DNA of 64,000 nt from Phoronis australis (taxonomy: Eukaryota > Phoronida > Phoronidae): the NCBI GenBank assembly GCA_002633005.1, contig NMRA01000300.1, forward strand, positions 367,324-431,323, in the 5' to 3' direction. Shown in pieces: positions 24,090 to 35,759 of the stretch. A model generated the notes under the pieces. The model was not told the origin of the DNA. It searched no databases and saw only the letters and a list, made by a program, of their open reading frames with translations. The first letter of the stretch is position 1. Each line of letters starts with the position of its first letter. A program made the translations under genes and the position numbers.

Positions 24090-24261
24090 AGTGGCGGATT
24101 TAGAGGGGGGGGGGGNNNGGGGGGGGGGGGCAATGGGCCATGACTCCCCCCTAAAATTATTCCAGATCCCATTTGGCAGTTCGGGGGTGCGAATGTCTAA
24201 CGGGCAAAATCTTGGCTAATTCTGTGCCCTGCCCCCCAACTCAAAATCCTGGATCCGCCCT
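24090..24261 (-). mobile_element. hAT-like MITE with AGTGGCGGAT / ATCCGCCCT ends
   Basis: Ends AGTGGCGGATTTAG and CTGGATCCGCCCT are inverted. Flanking TATAAAAC (24082-24089) and TGTAAAAC (24262-24269) match at 7 of 8 positions, fitting an aged 8-bp target-site duplication as made by hAT transposons. Contains NNN at 24116-24118 in a poly-G tract. Same family as 22575-22752. Confidence 0.75.
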
Positions 24262-24269
24262 TGTAAAAC

Positions 24270-26600
24270 ACCTCAATTCTCAGTCCATCTGTATTAAACA
24301 CGTAACATTGTCAGATGAGTGATATATCCAGGCGAAACGTCCGATCTCCCTCACCTCACGATGGAACACTTCACTGCTCGTGTTTGGAGTGGATTTCTCC
24401 CGATCCCCAGTCGCAAGTCCAACGGGATTGCCAACATTTTGAAATTTGGCATAAAACACAACGTTTGGCCTCAGTAGGAACTTACACACGTGACTCATTA
24501 CGTATGTGATTTTCATTTTCTCTCCCCTTACTTTTCACACCCGTCTCCCTTTCGCGCCCCATTTGAGCAGGTGTCTGCCCGGGGCCATCATACTAGTCTT
24601 TTCACTCACCCGACGAAGAGCTGCTTACAGTGAACCTGCTCGAGAGCGATACTTTATATTGCTGGAGAATAAGGGTGTATTTCATACCTTAAATTATCTT
24701 GATTAAACTGTCAAATTTCGACCGACTATATTTAATTAAAAAATTATCAGTGAGTGTTAACACACGTATTGCAACACACTGTTCCGATAGACAATTGATT
24801 TGATGAGTGTTTTGAAATTTCATTGCTGTTGACGTTTAAATGACGTTTAGTTATCACGCGTCACGTTGCTCTTGTTGAACTTTTGTCGTTCAACGAGGGA
24901 TTGGTCTTGAGTTGGTGTAGACGCCCTTATTAACTAATGATCTTTTTACGAACCCCCTGACTTGTGTCTTCAAGTGAACGTGCATTACGACTGCACGTGC
25001 ATTACACCTCGGCGTGTATACTAGCCATATAACTACAGCGCATGTCAGGCGATCACATGGCCGGGACCACGATCAGTTATAACCAATCAAATGACGCACA
25101 GGGAAAATTCGATAATACACGAGAAGTTACACCAAACGAAATAACAAACGTATTTCGAAGGTCAAGCTCTAATTGCAAACGAAGAATTGGAGACTACATA
25201 GCTGGTGTGAAGTGAACTGGCAAAATACGCGCAAACACTGCGTTTCGAGTCATCTACGAAAATCTACAAGGAAACAACCTAAACACGCTTCTACGTCACG
25301 CCAACATCTGAAAGTCTCGTTAGTGCTTGTCTATCGATGATAATGATAGACGAATATTAAGAGGCTCTCACGAGATCTGAGGAGGATACGATCGCGCAGT
25401 CTTCAAATAGGCAACTTCATCATCTACAACTCAAGTATTTAGAGGTAGGTGTCAATTTATCACAATTAGTTAGAAAATTGCTTCATTCTGATTTAATCTT
25501 TTGATCATAAAAGCACATTCGATTCTAGCTTGCGCCTGCGTCCTTATTTCAAAACTAATGTGAGGTGACACATTTAAAAAAAAACAAGGCTATAAAACCT
25601 CAGCGTCATTCTTCAAAACAACGACAGAACACAACACAACTACGTCAGCTGTTTGAGCTCGAAATGCCAGTATTTTTCTACACTTGCCACGAATTGCGTG
25701 TTGTTTATTCCTTGTTCTTATTTCAACACTTCTACCCGCGGGTAGCAGTGTGATAACATGGATATCAGTAAAAGAGAAATGAAAATGTAGGACAATTCCA
25801 TTTCTTTTAATACGCTATATAAACCTTGTTGGTCCCTGCCTCGAGTTCACAACAGTAGCGGCCCCGGTTCGAATTCATCCAGTCATTGAGTACTCGAAGG
25901 GAGATGAACGTTTTTAGATGTAAATTAATATTAAATCTAGTTCCTTTCTCCCGACCAGCTGTAGACATAAGCGACTCCTTACAAAATAAAGTATTACAGA
26001 ATATTCAAGCTGTTGCGACTTCTTGGAAGGCGGAGGGGGATGCGGGGGGAGGTGGTATTCATCGTCAGGGCAACTTTTCCCACATGACCGAGAATGTAGG
26101 AGAATTAATAACGAAGTCTGGTGACTGCGCAATTCTGTAATAGTTACAACCAGACACTTTTGGTTTTTACATATTTAGGCAACATGACAGGTAAACGGTA
26201 TTTTGTCTGATTACTTTTAGTCTTGCACTGTATTTGCAATTCGTTGAAAGGACTTTTTCAGTTGCAAAAACGTAACACGTTTGTGACGAAAGTCATCGCA
26301 CACAGACTGCAAAATAATTAAAAATGTCCTGTTTCTAGCCAAATTTTGATGAACGAGGGTCTGGTGAGGGAAACAAAATATTTTAAAGGCACATTTACAG
26401 AAATTTGTTTCAAATAGAAATGAAATTGGTTTGCGTCTCTCTTCTCGTGTTGATTTACATTGTACTATAGACCAATACAGTTTCATTCAGTTTCCAGACC
26501 GAAATATTAATTTTTCTCTTATTGTCATTTCCCGGTAGCTATCAACGAATTTTGCGAATCCAACGATGTATATTGGGGAAAACGCGAAGCTAGTTAAACC
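24270..26600. other. Intergenic stretch, nothing recognised
   Basis: No supported gene. Short open frames near 24280-24700 and 25886-26140 have no family resemblance. Confidence 0.4.
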
Positions 26601-26604
26601 GGCT

Positions 26605-26875
26605 TGGCTACGTAGTACGCTCCAGTAGCGTGAACGATACATGGTACATAGTACGTTCCAGTTGCGTAAACGATACATGCTACGTTGTACGTTGCAGTAG
26701 CGTGAACTCGATACATATAGTACGTAGTACGTTTCAGTAGCGTGAGCGATACATATTAGGTAATACGTTGCAGTAGCGTGAACGATTCATGGTACGTAGT
26801 ACGTTCCAGTAGCCTGAACGATACCTGCACATTGTGCGAAGTACGTTCCAGCAGGCGTGATCTATACATTTCAAT
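26605..26875. repeat. Degenerate ~36-bp tandem array, about seven copies
   Basis: Units built on TACGTAGTACGTTCCAGTAG followed by CGTGAACGATACATG recur about seven times with substitutions and small indels. Each copy keeps GTACG and CAGTAGCGTGA-like cores. Confidence 0.9.
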
Positions 26876-26879
26876 GTAA

Positions 26880-28774
26880 GAACGACGAAACACCTGAGAA
26901 ATCAACTGACTTTGTAATGTTTTGCTTCAATACGATTAGATAGAATGACCTTTACTGAATGTGCGTCTGGTATGTAGTAAGGATGTTTTGATGGTTGCGA
27001 GTGTCAAACACTTTCTCTTTACACTTGATTTTAGTTGAAAACTAGTCACGTTTGACGCCGGCGCTCTATGTGCCCTCGAAGCCTGCACTACTGAGCTGCG
27101 TTTTATATACCCAAGAACAAAGAACTTGCGACAAGAAATGCCGCTTAGTGAAACAGAAACAGTGAATTCTATCCCAAAATTCAAAATTCCAACCTCACCA
27201 ACCAATCAGACGCCATTTTGCTAGGCACTCTAGCAAGCTCTTGGACGAACTTGCAAAACAATCGCCTTTTAATTGCGGAGTCTTATTTTTCGCGAGATGC
27301 TATCACAACGCTATTCAGGATGTACAGATTTCCCTATAATGCTTTAGTAACATAAAGCCATGATATAAACTCACAAACGCTGGTACATCAAATGTACGGT
27401 AAGGAGCCTTTTTGCACGATATTGCTTAGACACGAGAAAAAAAAACAACAACAAAGCATGACCGAAAGCAAAAGTTTTGAACATTCTCGAGTAACAGTGA
27501 TAGACAAACGTATCTGTGGCGCGTGAAGGTATATTGAACAGAAGAACGCCCATGTATAAGGGTGTTTGATTTAACTGAGGATTTTCGCGGTGTCCTAAAC
27601 AAAAGTCAGGTAATAAACATAACGTTCGGAAATTTATGACTTCACTGCATCAGCCACTTTTAACATCTTGTAGAAACTAAATTTTCATATGTTACCGTCA
27701 CAGGTAGGCTTTGATGAAGTGAGCTCTTTGCTTCATTATAACGACAAATCTACGTCTTAACATATTCGATTAGATGGACCAATTGCAATTAACGGAAGAG
27801 TAAAAACAATAATGAACTTAACGAAGGAAGTTACTAAGGAGATTACTCACCGTGTGTTTGAATGTGTACTAAACTACAAGCATGAACGCTTCCTAAATTA
27901 AGCGTGTATAGTAGTGTATAATGTGGACTGATGGCCCCACCGTAGTCTAAATAAACACAAATTTGATGGTGATCTATTTTTTTAAGAGCTGAACGAAACA
28001 CGGATTCTAAGAAAAGCGCATTTTTAAATAATGTTTTTAAATAACGGAAAAACTGTGAGTCAGTATATCCAGAAACCAACAGTTTGCTGGTCATTTTTAT
28101 ACAGAAAACAATAGTTTACAATTAAGTATTTCACAACGACGTAATAAAATATTGTATCTTCTATTTTGAGAGAGTAAGTGATTTCAGCTTGTTTTAGGCC
28201 ATCTTCTTAGCCCACTAAAAAGTTGTACCGAGCTCGAAAAATGCAATTGATACTGCTGGTACTAAGAATGCTCACGTCTTTGTTCACAACACTTCGTCGT
28301 GTCTTACACGATCTTGGTTTTGATCTGAGGTTGATAGGTGTTTCAACTCACAATGAACATACTGATAAAGCATAACTACATGTATACAATTTTCAACGAA
28401 ACGGGAGTGAAAATATACTTTTGAAACGTTCCTTAAAGTGCTTTTCCGTGGTTTCATTTCACAGAAAACACCCGTTTATTCTTGTGGTTTTAACAAAATC
28501 GCACGTTGGCCGGGTACAGGTAAGTAATTACCATCCAAATTTCCAACATAATTATAACATCTGGTGAATTGAGTTAAAACGATTAATAAAGATTTTTGCC
28601 TTGACAACTGAGTTATCTCAAATTGGAGCACGATAACGCTCGAACGTATGATGTATTTTTGTGTTTCAGACAGAAGCCGAACAACCTATCCGACCAACAC
28701 ATAAGAGAACTTGCTATACGGAAATCTTTGTAAAAACAATTTTATATAAATTAAATATCTACTTAATTCCAAAA
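26880..28774. other. Upstream region of the C1q gene
   Basis: No other gene supported. A pyrimidine-rich TTTTTGTGTTTCAG ending at 28669 is a plausible acceptor for a 5' UTR exon preceding the ATG at 28775. Confidence 0.4.
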
Positions 28775-29048
28775 ATGACACTTTCAAAAGCGCATTTAAT
28801 TATCGCCTGTACAATTTTTTTATTCTTCGTATCTCATAACGAGGCTAAAAGGAAAGGCGATCGCCAGAAAAACAAAGCATCCAATGGGAACAATGATCAA
28901 GGCACGTGCGAGCTTGAGGTCACGTGCCGTGGAGAATCGCCACTGCCAGTCAAGCTGCCAATTCAGGGACCGAAAGGAGATCCCGGTGACAGGGGACTTA
29001 GAGGGGAGAAAGGACCGAAAGGAGACCAAGGGGAGCAGGGAATGCCAG
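28775..29048 (+). CDS. C1q gene exon 1 (signal peptide and collagen stem)
   Basis: Begins MTLSKAHLIIACTIFLFFVS and ends GMPG at CCAG|GTAAAA, phase 1. Confidence 0.85.
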
Positions 29049-32000
29049 GTAAAAAGTTTATTTGACAGCCTTGTAATATAAGCCCGCGCGCGTTCCGTAG
29101 GCACGAGAGCCTCGCGAAAACACAAGATCACATAAGATTTCGTCAGATGTCACGTTTTATGAGGGAAATAACACGGGCGGCGCAGCACTGAAAAAAGTGG
29201 GGGGATGGGCTATAGCCCTGCAGCCCCCTATGGTGCGCCACCCATGAATAAGTGATCACACTAACCAATTAAATCAATTTTTGGCCATAGTAAGATTAAG
29301 AACCGGGCAATCGCCGCACAAATAAAAACGTTCAAGTTCAATCAACGTTTCGTCTGTTCGTTAGACATCATCAGGATAATTATTTACTAAGGACAGTAAT
29401 TATATATATATCAACTTTTGAAAATGAAAAAGCGGAAAGTCTGAATCTAGGCAAATGACTCAAGAAGCAAATGACCGCCGCAACACCCAGAAACACACGG
29501 CATTTTTTGTTCCTGTCTGTAATTGGGATATAGGAGTAAAGCGTGTGAAAAAGCACTAAAGTATACTGTTTAATATGTACAGTAAATTTCGCCTGGCTTT
29601 TCAGGAACCTGGACATTTTGATGTTGTGGCGGTAAGCGGAACAAAGCTTCAAAAAGCGTTTGTAGCGAGACAAACCAAGTGCACGTAATTTGCTAATGTG
29701 CACTGTATAGAGCAGACATGTGATGTGTTCACGTTACACTTAATAGCTCTAACTAACTGTACATGCGGAAAACATTTCGCCCTGGTAAATCAGTGCAAAA
29801 TGTCAGCGTTTGTTTTGACTTAGTTATTGTACGCCAATCGTGTATTCTGTGCGGTTCGCTTACGCAAAAAGGGAAGCAAAACACTTTAATCATATTACAA
29901 ATTTCTACGCCTAATCGAAAATCCGTTTAATGAAAGTTCTTGTTCAAAACGGATAGATAAATTGCTTCAGCACAATAATACGTCTTGCCCTTTTAGCAAT
30001 GATACATTTTGGGTAATTAATTCGGCTAATGAAGAGAATTGACGAACTAATTGGTTGGAGAAAATCGATTAGATAAACGCCAGCACTGCGAGCAGTCCGC
30101 GCAGTAGACTTCTACAACTCGAACGAAGACAAATGCGTACGTGGACGTACATGTACGTACGTAAAAGTATAACTTTCGTTCTAAATGCATTTATCTCAAA
30201 TCGGAATTTAACTATAAATTTACCATTTAAGCTATTGTAATTGAGCTATGGACAACTATTATCGGTTTACCTAAAACAGGTAATGGTGTTTTAACAGATA
30301 TTAATTTCAAAAGAACAAAATTAGTGTTTTGTAACCATCGCCAAGGGTCTTACGTTTGTAACACATTTCAAAGTCACGTTTCTGCTAACGAATTTTGGGA
30401 GTGATAAAACACATTCTTATTATCCCAAATGTTTCTGCTCACTAAATCAAGGACCCTGCACATGAGGCTGGCAGAAGCCGTAGTAAGGCCCCCGCATACG
30501 AGGCTGGCAGCAGACGTGGTTAAAGTCCCCGCAGACGAGGCTGGCAGCAGCCGTGGTTGTCATCATCACTAACCATCTCCCGATTCTTTTCTCATTCAAT
30601 TTGCTGTAACCTCGTTTTGGGGCTTTCGTGCAGATTTTTGAGCTGTCCTCGGACTCTGTATTTGTCTACGTACCGCAAAGTCTGATAAGCAATCCAGTTT
30701 TCAACTGAATTGAAGGGCGGCAATTGTAGCATGTATTTTATTATAGTGGCACATGTGCACAGTGTACAGTCACTATAGAGCACTTATGTTTCGATGTCGC
30801 TGGCGACAATATGTGTCGATGTTGACCGCGTATATTGTCGCACTCAGGAGGACTCGGCATGTGTCGTCGCCTGAGCGAAAATATGTATACTTACATGTAC
30901 ACTGTATATGTCACAATATTGCTTCAGCTCCCGTTTCAAAACGCGTTTTCAGCGAGACAATACTGAGAACAAGTTTACTGAGGGCGAATTAAATGTCTAG
31001 TGCAATGACAAGCATGCACGTTCAGGACACACCTGTCTGCCATGGCTGCCATGTCTATCGAAACGTTGGAATCAAGCACGTGACGAGGTGCTGAATGTTG
31101 AGCGCGAATCAATTAAAGGTGAATGCCACCCGATTTAAATAGTCTTTTTTACAGTCTTAATCGGGCTATATCCACATCACCTCTTATACGGTTGACCTCA
31201 CCTTGCCGAGAGGTGTCGCGTTAACCTGTGAGGAGGGTGAGAAACGACGCAGCGACGTCAGTGGTTCGTCTGCAGAGTGAGTGCCGCTATATTGCGGTGC
31301 ATCGTTCCCGCATGTCCGAACTATGAAGCTGCGAAGAAATCGGGTATATCGTGTTTTCGGCTTCCTCGAGAGCCCGAAATGCTTAGGAAGTGGCTCGCGG
31401 TAGTGAAGACTGAAAGGTACGCTGTTAATACCAAGAATGAGGCCGTGAAACATCTCCGTGTCTGGGCCAGCATTTCGTCGACAGTGATTTCTCTGACGAA
31501 TTCCGGGTTACCAAAGAACTATCCATACGTTCCGTTGCCTGTGCTTGCTCACGGCGCCTCTCTAGTATTTCTTGATCAGTGTATTCCGGTTCGAACTGAT
31601 AGCCTGTGAAACCTATAACGATTCGACCCGTGAAGTCTTCTTCGGATGAGCTCTTGACTAAGTCGGGATTGGCGCCCGGCGAGTTGCCATGTAGGCCTAG
31701 ACGTTTGTTATTCTGCGTTCTGTTTCAAAATGAATTATTCTCATCCTAACCAAAATTGAAACAAAGTCTGTCTCATTAGATACAATTTGTAATGCCTTGG
31801 AGTGCTCGTGATTGCAAATGTTTTGAGAGGCCAGCAATGAATAAACCACTGCGTTACCGGCTTTTGATACCGACAACAAAGGTAACTGACCGGGCACCGA
31901 GGCCGTGTGAGCGCATACTAATTCAGTGTTTGCTGACAGAAAGCTGTTGTGAAACAGTTACTCGATTTTATATGCTATGGTCACATGTTAGGGGAATCTT

Positions 32001-35000
32001 TATTTAGAAATACAAATACGTTATTCAAATCGACAACCTTTGCCCTCACGGACTGTGGAAGGGGAACCCGACTTCGCGGCCCCCGACAAGTAAGAAGATT
32101 TAAGTTCAGTTTCGTGGCTAATTCACATAAGTTATTACGTGCACATCATTTCTTTGGCTCACCATTATAGTCTTTTTGTGACTGGAGGTTTACTTTCCAA
32201 CTCAAACTGGTTTATGTTCGTGCCGCGACGGGCCTGATCGGGTTCCGCGTTTTGTGTGTTTAGAACTCAAAAAATCACAAGTATAAACAACACAGATCTA
32301 GGTTCTCCTGTCTGTATATCACGTAAAAATACTTCGAATTTATCTCCGAGCAGACCCCAAACTCCTGCTACGAACCTTGGTAAATTGGCCTGCCGAACTT
32401 TGTAGGCTACGGTGTGTCAAAATACCAGTAAATCCGTACACGTTTTTATAAGAACTCGGTGTATTTTTAAGGGTTTTACATCGAAGATTGATGATATATC
32501 GGTGTTAAACGATGAATTTAAGCGATAAGCTATCACCAGTAACCCGTGTTGTGAACTGCTCAACCGTCTGCGTGCGAAAGCAATTACGTCATTGGATAAT
32601 TTCAACCGAACGTGCCGTTATGAAGTAGAACTATTCCATCTAAATTGATACAAAATGGGATGTTTTTTGGGTGGCATTCTCCTTTAACCAGGTGCATCGT
32701 TACTGCATGAATGTAGTAAAAAATCCGCTCATGAGGCGATTTTCGAAAATTCACGATAAAAACGGCAAAAAATCCGTTTATTTTGAATGAATTTGATAAA
32801 GTGTGGAAAATGCAGCTTGTGAAGTTTTCATTTTAGGTCAAACTCCTTTTATCAATATTTCAATCATAAAAGCCGAAGAGTACCCTTAGATGACAAAATG
32901 CACGAACACATTCTCCCTACCCAAGAGTCATTGACATGTCAAAGATTTATCTTTTGTTCTTTAATTTCAAAATTTTGGTTTTTCATGTCGTGTCCTTACT
33001 CGTTTTTGCCTTCTCCGAAACGAAAATAACTTATTGGGTTTGGTATTATTTTAAAACTTCATGGAATCAATATAATTTGTTTCATTTAGTTTTGGTATTT
33101 TCGTTGAGCACATTCACGTATTTGATTCCTTAGTTTGTGCAATCTACATGTAAGACGTTACATGTTTCACATATCAAGCAGTCACTTTTGTTTTTAAATT
33201 TACTGATTTCATCTTTCAGTTGACTTTGGTAGTATCCTAGCTGGGTTCTGTGTTTTATTCCCCATTTTAGCGGACTGGAAGACTAAGATATTCCGCATTT
33301 TAGGATTACCCATGCCCGAGGCAACCAAGGTAGCATTTTTCGTTGGCCTGAAAAATAACCTTGGATCAGTGGCAAGAAACGAGCCAATCGCCTTCACAGA
33401 ATTGGTGACAAATGTGGGCGGCGCTTACGATGTCACCACAGGATACTTCACCGCGCCATCTAACGGCACGTACTACTTCAACGTAGTAGTCGCTGCAGTT
33501 GGAAGAGAGAAGGTTCGTTGTCACAGTAACGAATCGTGTAAGCAAAAACAAAGGTGTAAATAATGTCATTTCCTGTTGTGTGTGTTCATATCCACAAGAC
33601 CACCATATACTTGTAGTGCTTGGAGCTTCAGGACAATACATTTCAATAACATTTTCGGACAAATCACGACAGTGTCACGTTAAGATGGTTCAAAAGCCAT
33701 ATTTGTCGAAACGTTAAGGCAATGAAGGGTACTTTACTCACCATAAATTGTATGTAAAACTTTTCAATCTACTTCGATAAAAATGAAATTACTGAAAACA
33801 GTAGTTCCTCAAACCGGAAGTGGTGATGTTCTAATCAAGTTTTGGAAACGTCAATCAGTCAGAGTACGTGAGTTCGCTAGCTGTTTAGTCATAACTGTGT
33901 GAAATTTTCAGTCCCAAAATCATTCCATATCAAATTGTCTTGGACATGAGCAATGACGTCATAAACAGACGGTGCAACTAATAATGATTCAGCCGGTCAC
34001 ACAGTGTTTGGATTTTGCGACTTGTTCACCCCGGCGACACATTTTTGATTCGAAGATTTTTTAAAATCGAATGAAAAGATTCAGTATACATTTCAGAATA
34101 ACACTAAAGTAATCTTCACGCTGTACTTTCATGAAAAAGGCGGTGACCAACATTTAACTGTAGCGAGCAAAGCGCGTTAAAAACTAAGAAAAGGATTCAA
34201 ACATAACGTGTCATGTATGTCCTATAGCGACTTGCAGATTAAATCTTGTCTTAAAGGTGGCTGCACACCAAATCCATCAAATCAGTGACTATCTAGAAAA
34301 TAGTGCACTGTTTTATAGGACTATGCAAGAACACAGTTTATTTGCACCTGTAGAGATTTTAGTTAATCTGCACACCGCCAGTTCCGTTTTTACGACGTTT
34401 GTTCTTGCTTACCTGTTCGAATGTACCGTAATGGCCGCATGTGTGCTCTGATTTTGTTCTGTTCAGCGTGAGTTTGATCACCAGAGTATCTTGATGTTGG
34501 TATCCGCCACTTGTCTCTCCTGTGTATGGTATCCACCACTTGTCTCTCCTCGGTATGGTATCCCCAACTTGTCTCTCATGTGTACGTACTGTTGGCACGT
34601 TTACGTAACGAAATACCTTCACGTTACCACTGAGATTATTTGTTGTAAATTAAATATATTTGTAGAAAATTGTAATGATAAATATTTTAGCTGCTGTATC
34701 AGGTGAGTGCCATTTTTATTCTGGAACAGACAGACATGTCAATCAAATAATCAACAAGGTGTAGCATCGTAGCTGTGATTCCGGTCATCGCGGGAGCGTG
34801 TAGATAAAAATAAAGCTGATAACGAAACTCTTTTGTCTATTTTAAAAAATCCGAGTCCTTTGTAAGAATTTTTAAAAAAACTTAATTGAGAAAAGTTTCG
34901 TTAGAGCGGAAATGGGACAATGAAGGCGGAGATCACAAATTTAAATGGACTTTTACGATTACAATTTCACTTAATTGTTCGCTTGCCCGAGACGACGAAT

Positions 35001-35759
35001 TACGGGAAATGTGTTAAGCGACGGAATGTTAGTTTTTTCGAAATTTTCAACAATTTTAGGTATATATATCGTGAAGGGGAAAGGGCCCCGGACAATTTTC
35101 ATGTTACTGGCAAGAATAGGCTTTCTCTTGTTGCAGGCGGCGGTGGAACTGGTCAAGAATGGAAGAATGGTAGTGACAGTGTGGGCAGAGAGTATACCGT
35201 TCTGGAGTACAGCCTCGTCCGGCGTAACACTACACCTCTACCAAGGAGACCAGGTCAGTCATCGAGACATTTCACGGCAGAGCGCGTGAAGTCTCCGAAT
35301 GAAATAAACGCCATCTTACGTTTGCATACAATAGTTTAGTTTTGAACAAGATGAACTCAACCCCTGTAGTAAATATACATGTAGGTTAGAAACACTGTCA
35401 CAAGAGCGGTCGTACATTGGCCCCCAGTAATTTTTGTTTAGTACAGCCCGAGATGTTTTTTAAAAAGTCCAGAGGGGCCGCTTATTGAAGTACTCGTCTG
35501 AAAGCGAGAATGGCATGTTAACATGGCGACCATGGACGCGTAGTATTAAAACTTTTATACAGTGTATGTTAAACTACTGTTGTCATCCATGGGCAGGTAT
35601 ATAAAGACATTTGTACGTGAAAATTTTCCAGTGTATTTTATCTACACGAATGCTTGGATTTTTCTCCTGTAGGTTTGGCTGCTGAGACTTCAGAGGGCGC
35701 CCTTCCTTCACGGTTTCATGTATTCCTCTTTCTCGGGATTCATCTTATTCGACGACTGA
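28775..35759 (+). CDS. Secreted collagen-like C1q-domain protein (four exons)
   Basis: Exons 28775-29048, 33304-33512, 35137-35253 and 35673-35759 join in phases 1, 0 and 0 to give about 228 aa. Residues 1-24 form a signal peptide. A basic linker and a CELEVTC cysteine pair follow, then about ten Gly-X-Y triplets (GPKGDPGDRGLRGEKGPKGD and onward). The globular C1q domain follows: VAFFVGLKN, then FTAPSNGTYYFNVVV, then ELVKNGRMVV and finally FLHGFMYSSFSGFILFDD at the C-terminus, the family's diagnostic last strand. Such proteins trimerise through the collagen stem and act as secreted or lectin-like recognition molecules. Donor GTTCGT after exon 2 is weak, but the junction GREK|AAVELVKNG restores the expected strand. 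The ligand is unknown. The large first intron holds transposon debris. Confidence 0.88.
29172..29247 (-). repeat. GC-rich MITE-like repeat, single copy
   Basis: GGGCGGCGCAGCACTG at one end and GGTGCGCCACCCATG at the other, with AAAAAAGTGGGGG and GGCTATAGCCC inside. Reverse-oriented relative of the 13.24 kb dimer. Confidence 0.75.
29319..29386 (-). ncRNA. Type I hammerhead-ribozyme-like fold (retroelement-derived)
   Basis: On the minus strand: CTGATGA (29374-29368), one extra T, stem II GTCT/AGAC, GAAA (29351-29348), stem III ACGTT/AACGT closed by a 10-base loop, an unpaired U as cleavage position, and possible stem I AAATAA/TTATTT. All three helices and both conserved core boxes are present. 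The extra U before stem II departs from the canonical core and could reduce activity. Penelope-like and other retroelements are known to carry such ribozymes. Confidence 0.45.
30461..30560. repeat. ~38-bp tandem repeat, about three copies
   Basis: GACGAGGCTGGCAGCAG followed by CCGTGGT and CCCCGCA recurs three times with a few mismatches. Confidence 0.9.
31280..31573 (+). pseudogene. THAP-type zinc-finger fragment with a frameshift
   Basis: One frame encodes RCIVPACPNYEAAKKSGISC, then FRLPREPEMLRKWLAVVKTE. This matches the C-x4-C, S-I-x-C/F-F-x-x-P and W motifs at the start of a THAP DNA-binding domain. The expected C-x2-H-F part appears as GQHFVDSDFSDEFR in another frame from about 31463. 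One base seems missing within the zinc-binding Cys codon. No ATG opens the frame; a TCTGCAG just upstream could be an acceptor. It lies inside C1q intron 1 on the same strand. Probably a transposase-derived or retained fragment, or a real exon with a sequencing error. Confidence 0.5.
33304..33512 (+). CDS. C1q gene exon 2 (first half of the globular domain)
   Basis: Starts after TTCCGCATTTTAG with LPMPEATKVAFFVGL and ends VAAVGREK at AAG|GTTCGT, phase 0. Confidence 0.85.
33513..35136 (+). other. C1q gene intron 2
   Basis: Bounded by a weak GTTCGT donor and TTGTTGCAG. Contains a 29-bp tandem triplicate at 34499-34585. Confidence 0.7.
34499..34585. repeat. 29-bp tandem triplicate
   Basis: GGTATCC and ACTTGTCTCTC recur at 34499, 34528 and 34557. 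Confidence 0.93.
35137..35253 (+). CDS. C1q gene exon 3
   Basis: 39 codons, AAVELVKNGRMVVTVWAES to YQGDQ, between TTGCAG and GTCAGT. Confidence 0.85.
35254..35672 (+). other. C1q gene intron 3
   Basis: Bounded by GTCAGT and TCTCCTGTAG. Nothing else seen. Confidence 0.75.
35673..35759 (+). CDS. C1q gene exon 4 (C-terminus)
   Basis: 28 codons ending SSFSGFILFDD and TGA, the typical last strand of C1q domains. Confidence 0.9.
   Translation, partial: VWLLRLQRAPFLHGFMYSSFSGFILFDD

Larger units (their letters stand above)
29049..33303 (+). other. C1q gene intron 1
   Basis: 4.3 kb between GTAAAA and ATTTTAG. Contains a MITE, a hammerhead-like motif, a 38-bp tandem repeat and a THAP fragment, listed separately. 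Confidence 0.8.

Noticed and set aside
25860-25880. GGTTCGAATTC B-box-like sequence near 25866
   Set aside because: No A-box at the right distance and no cloverleaf.
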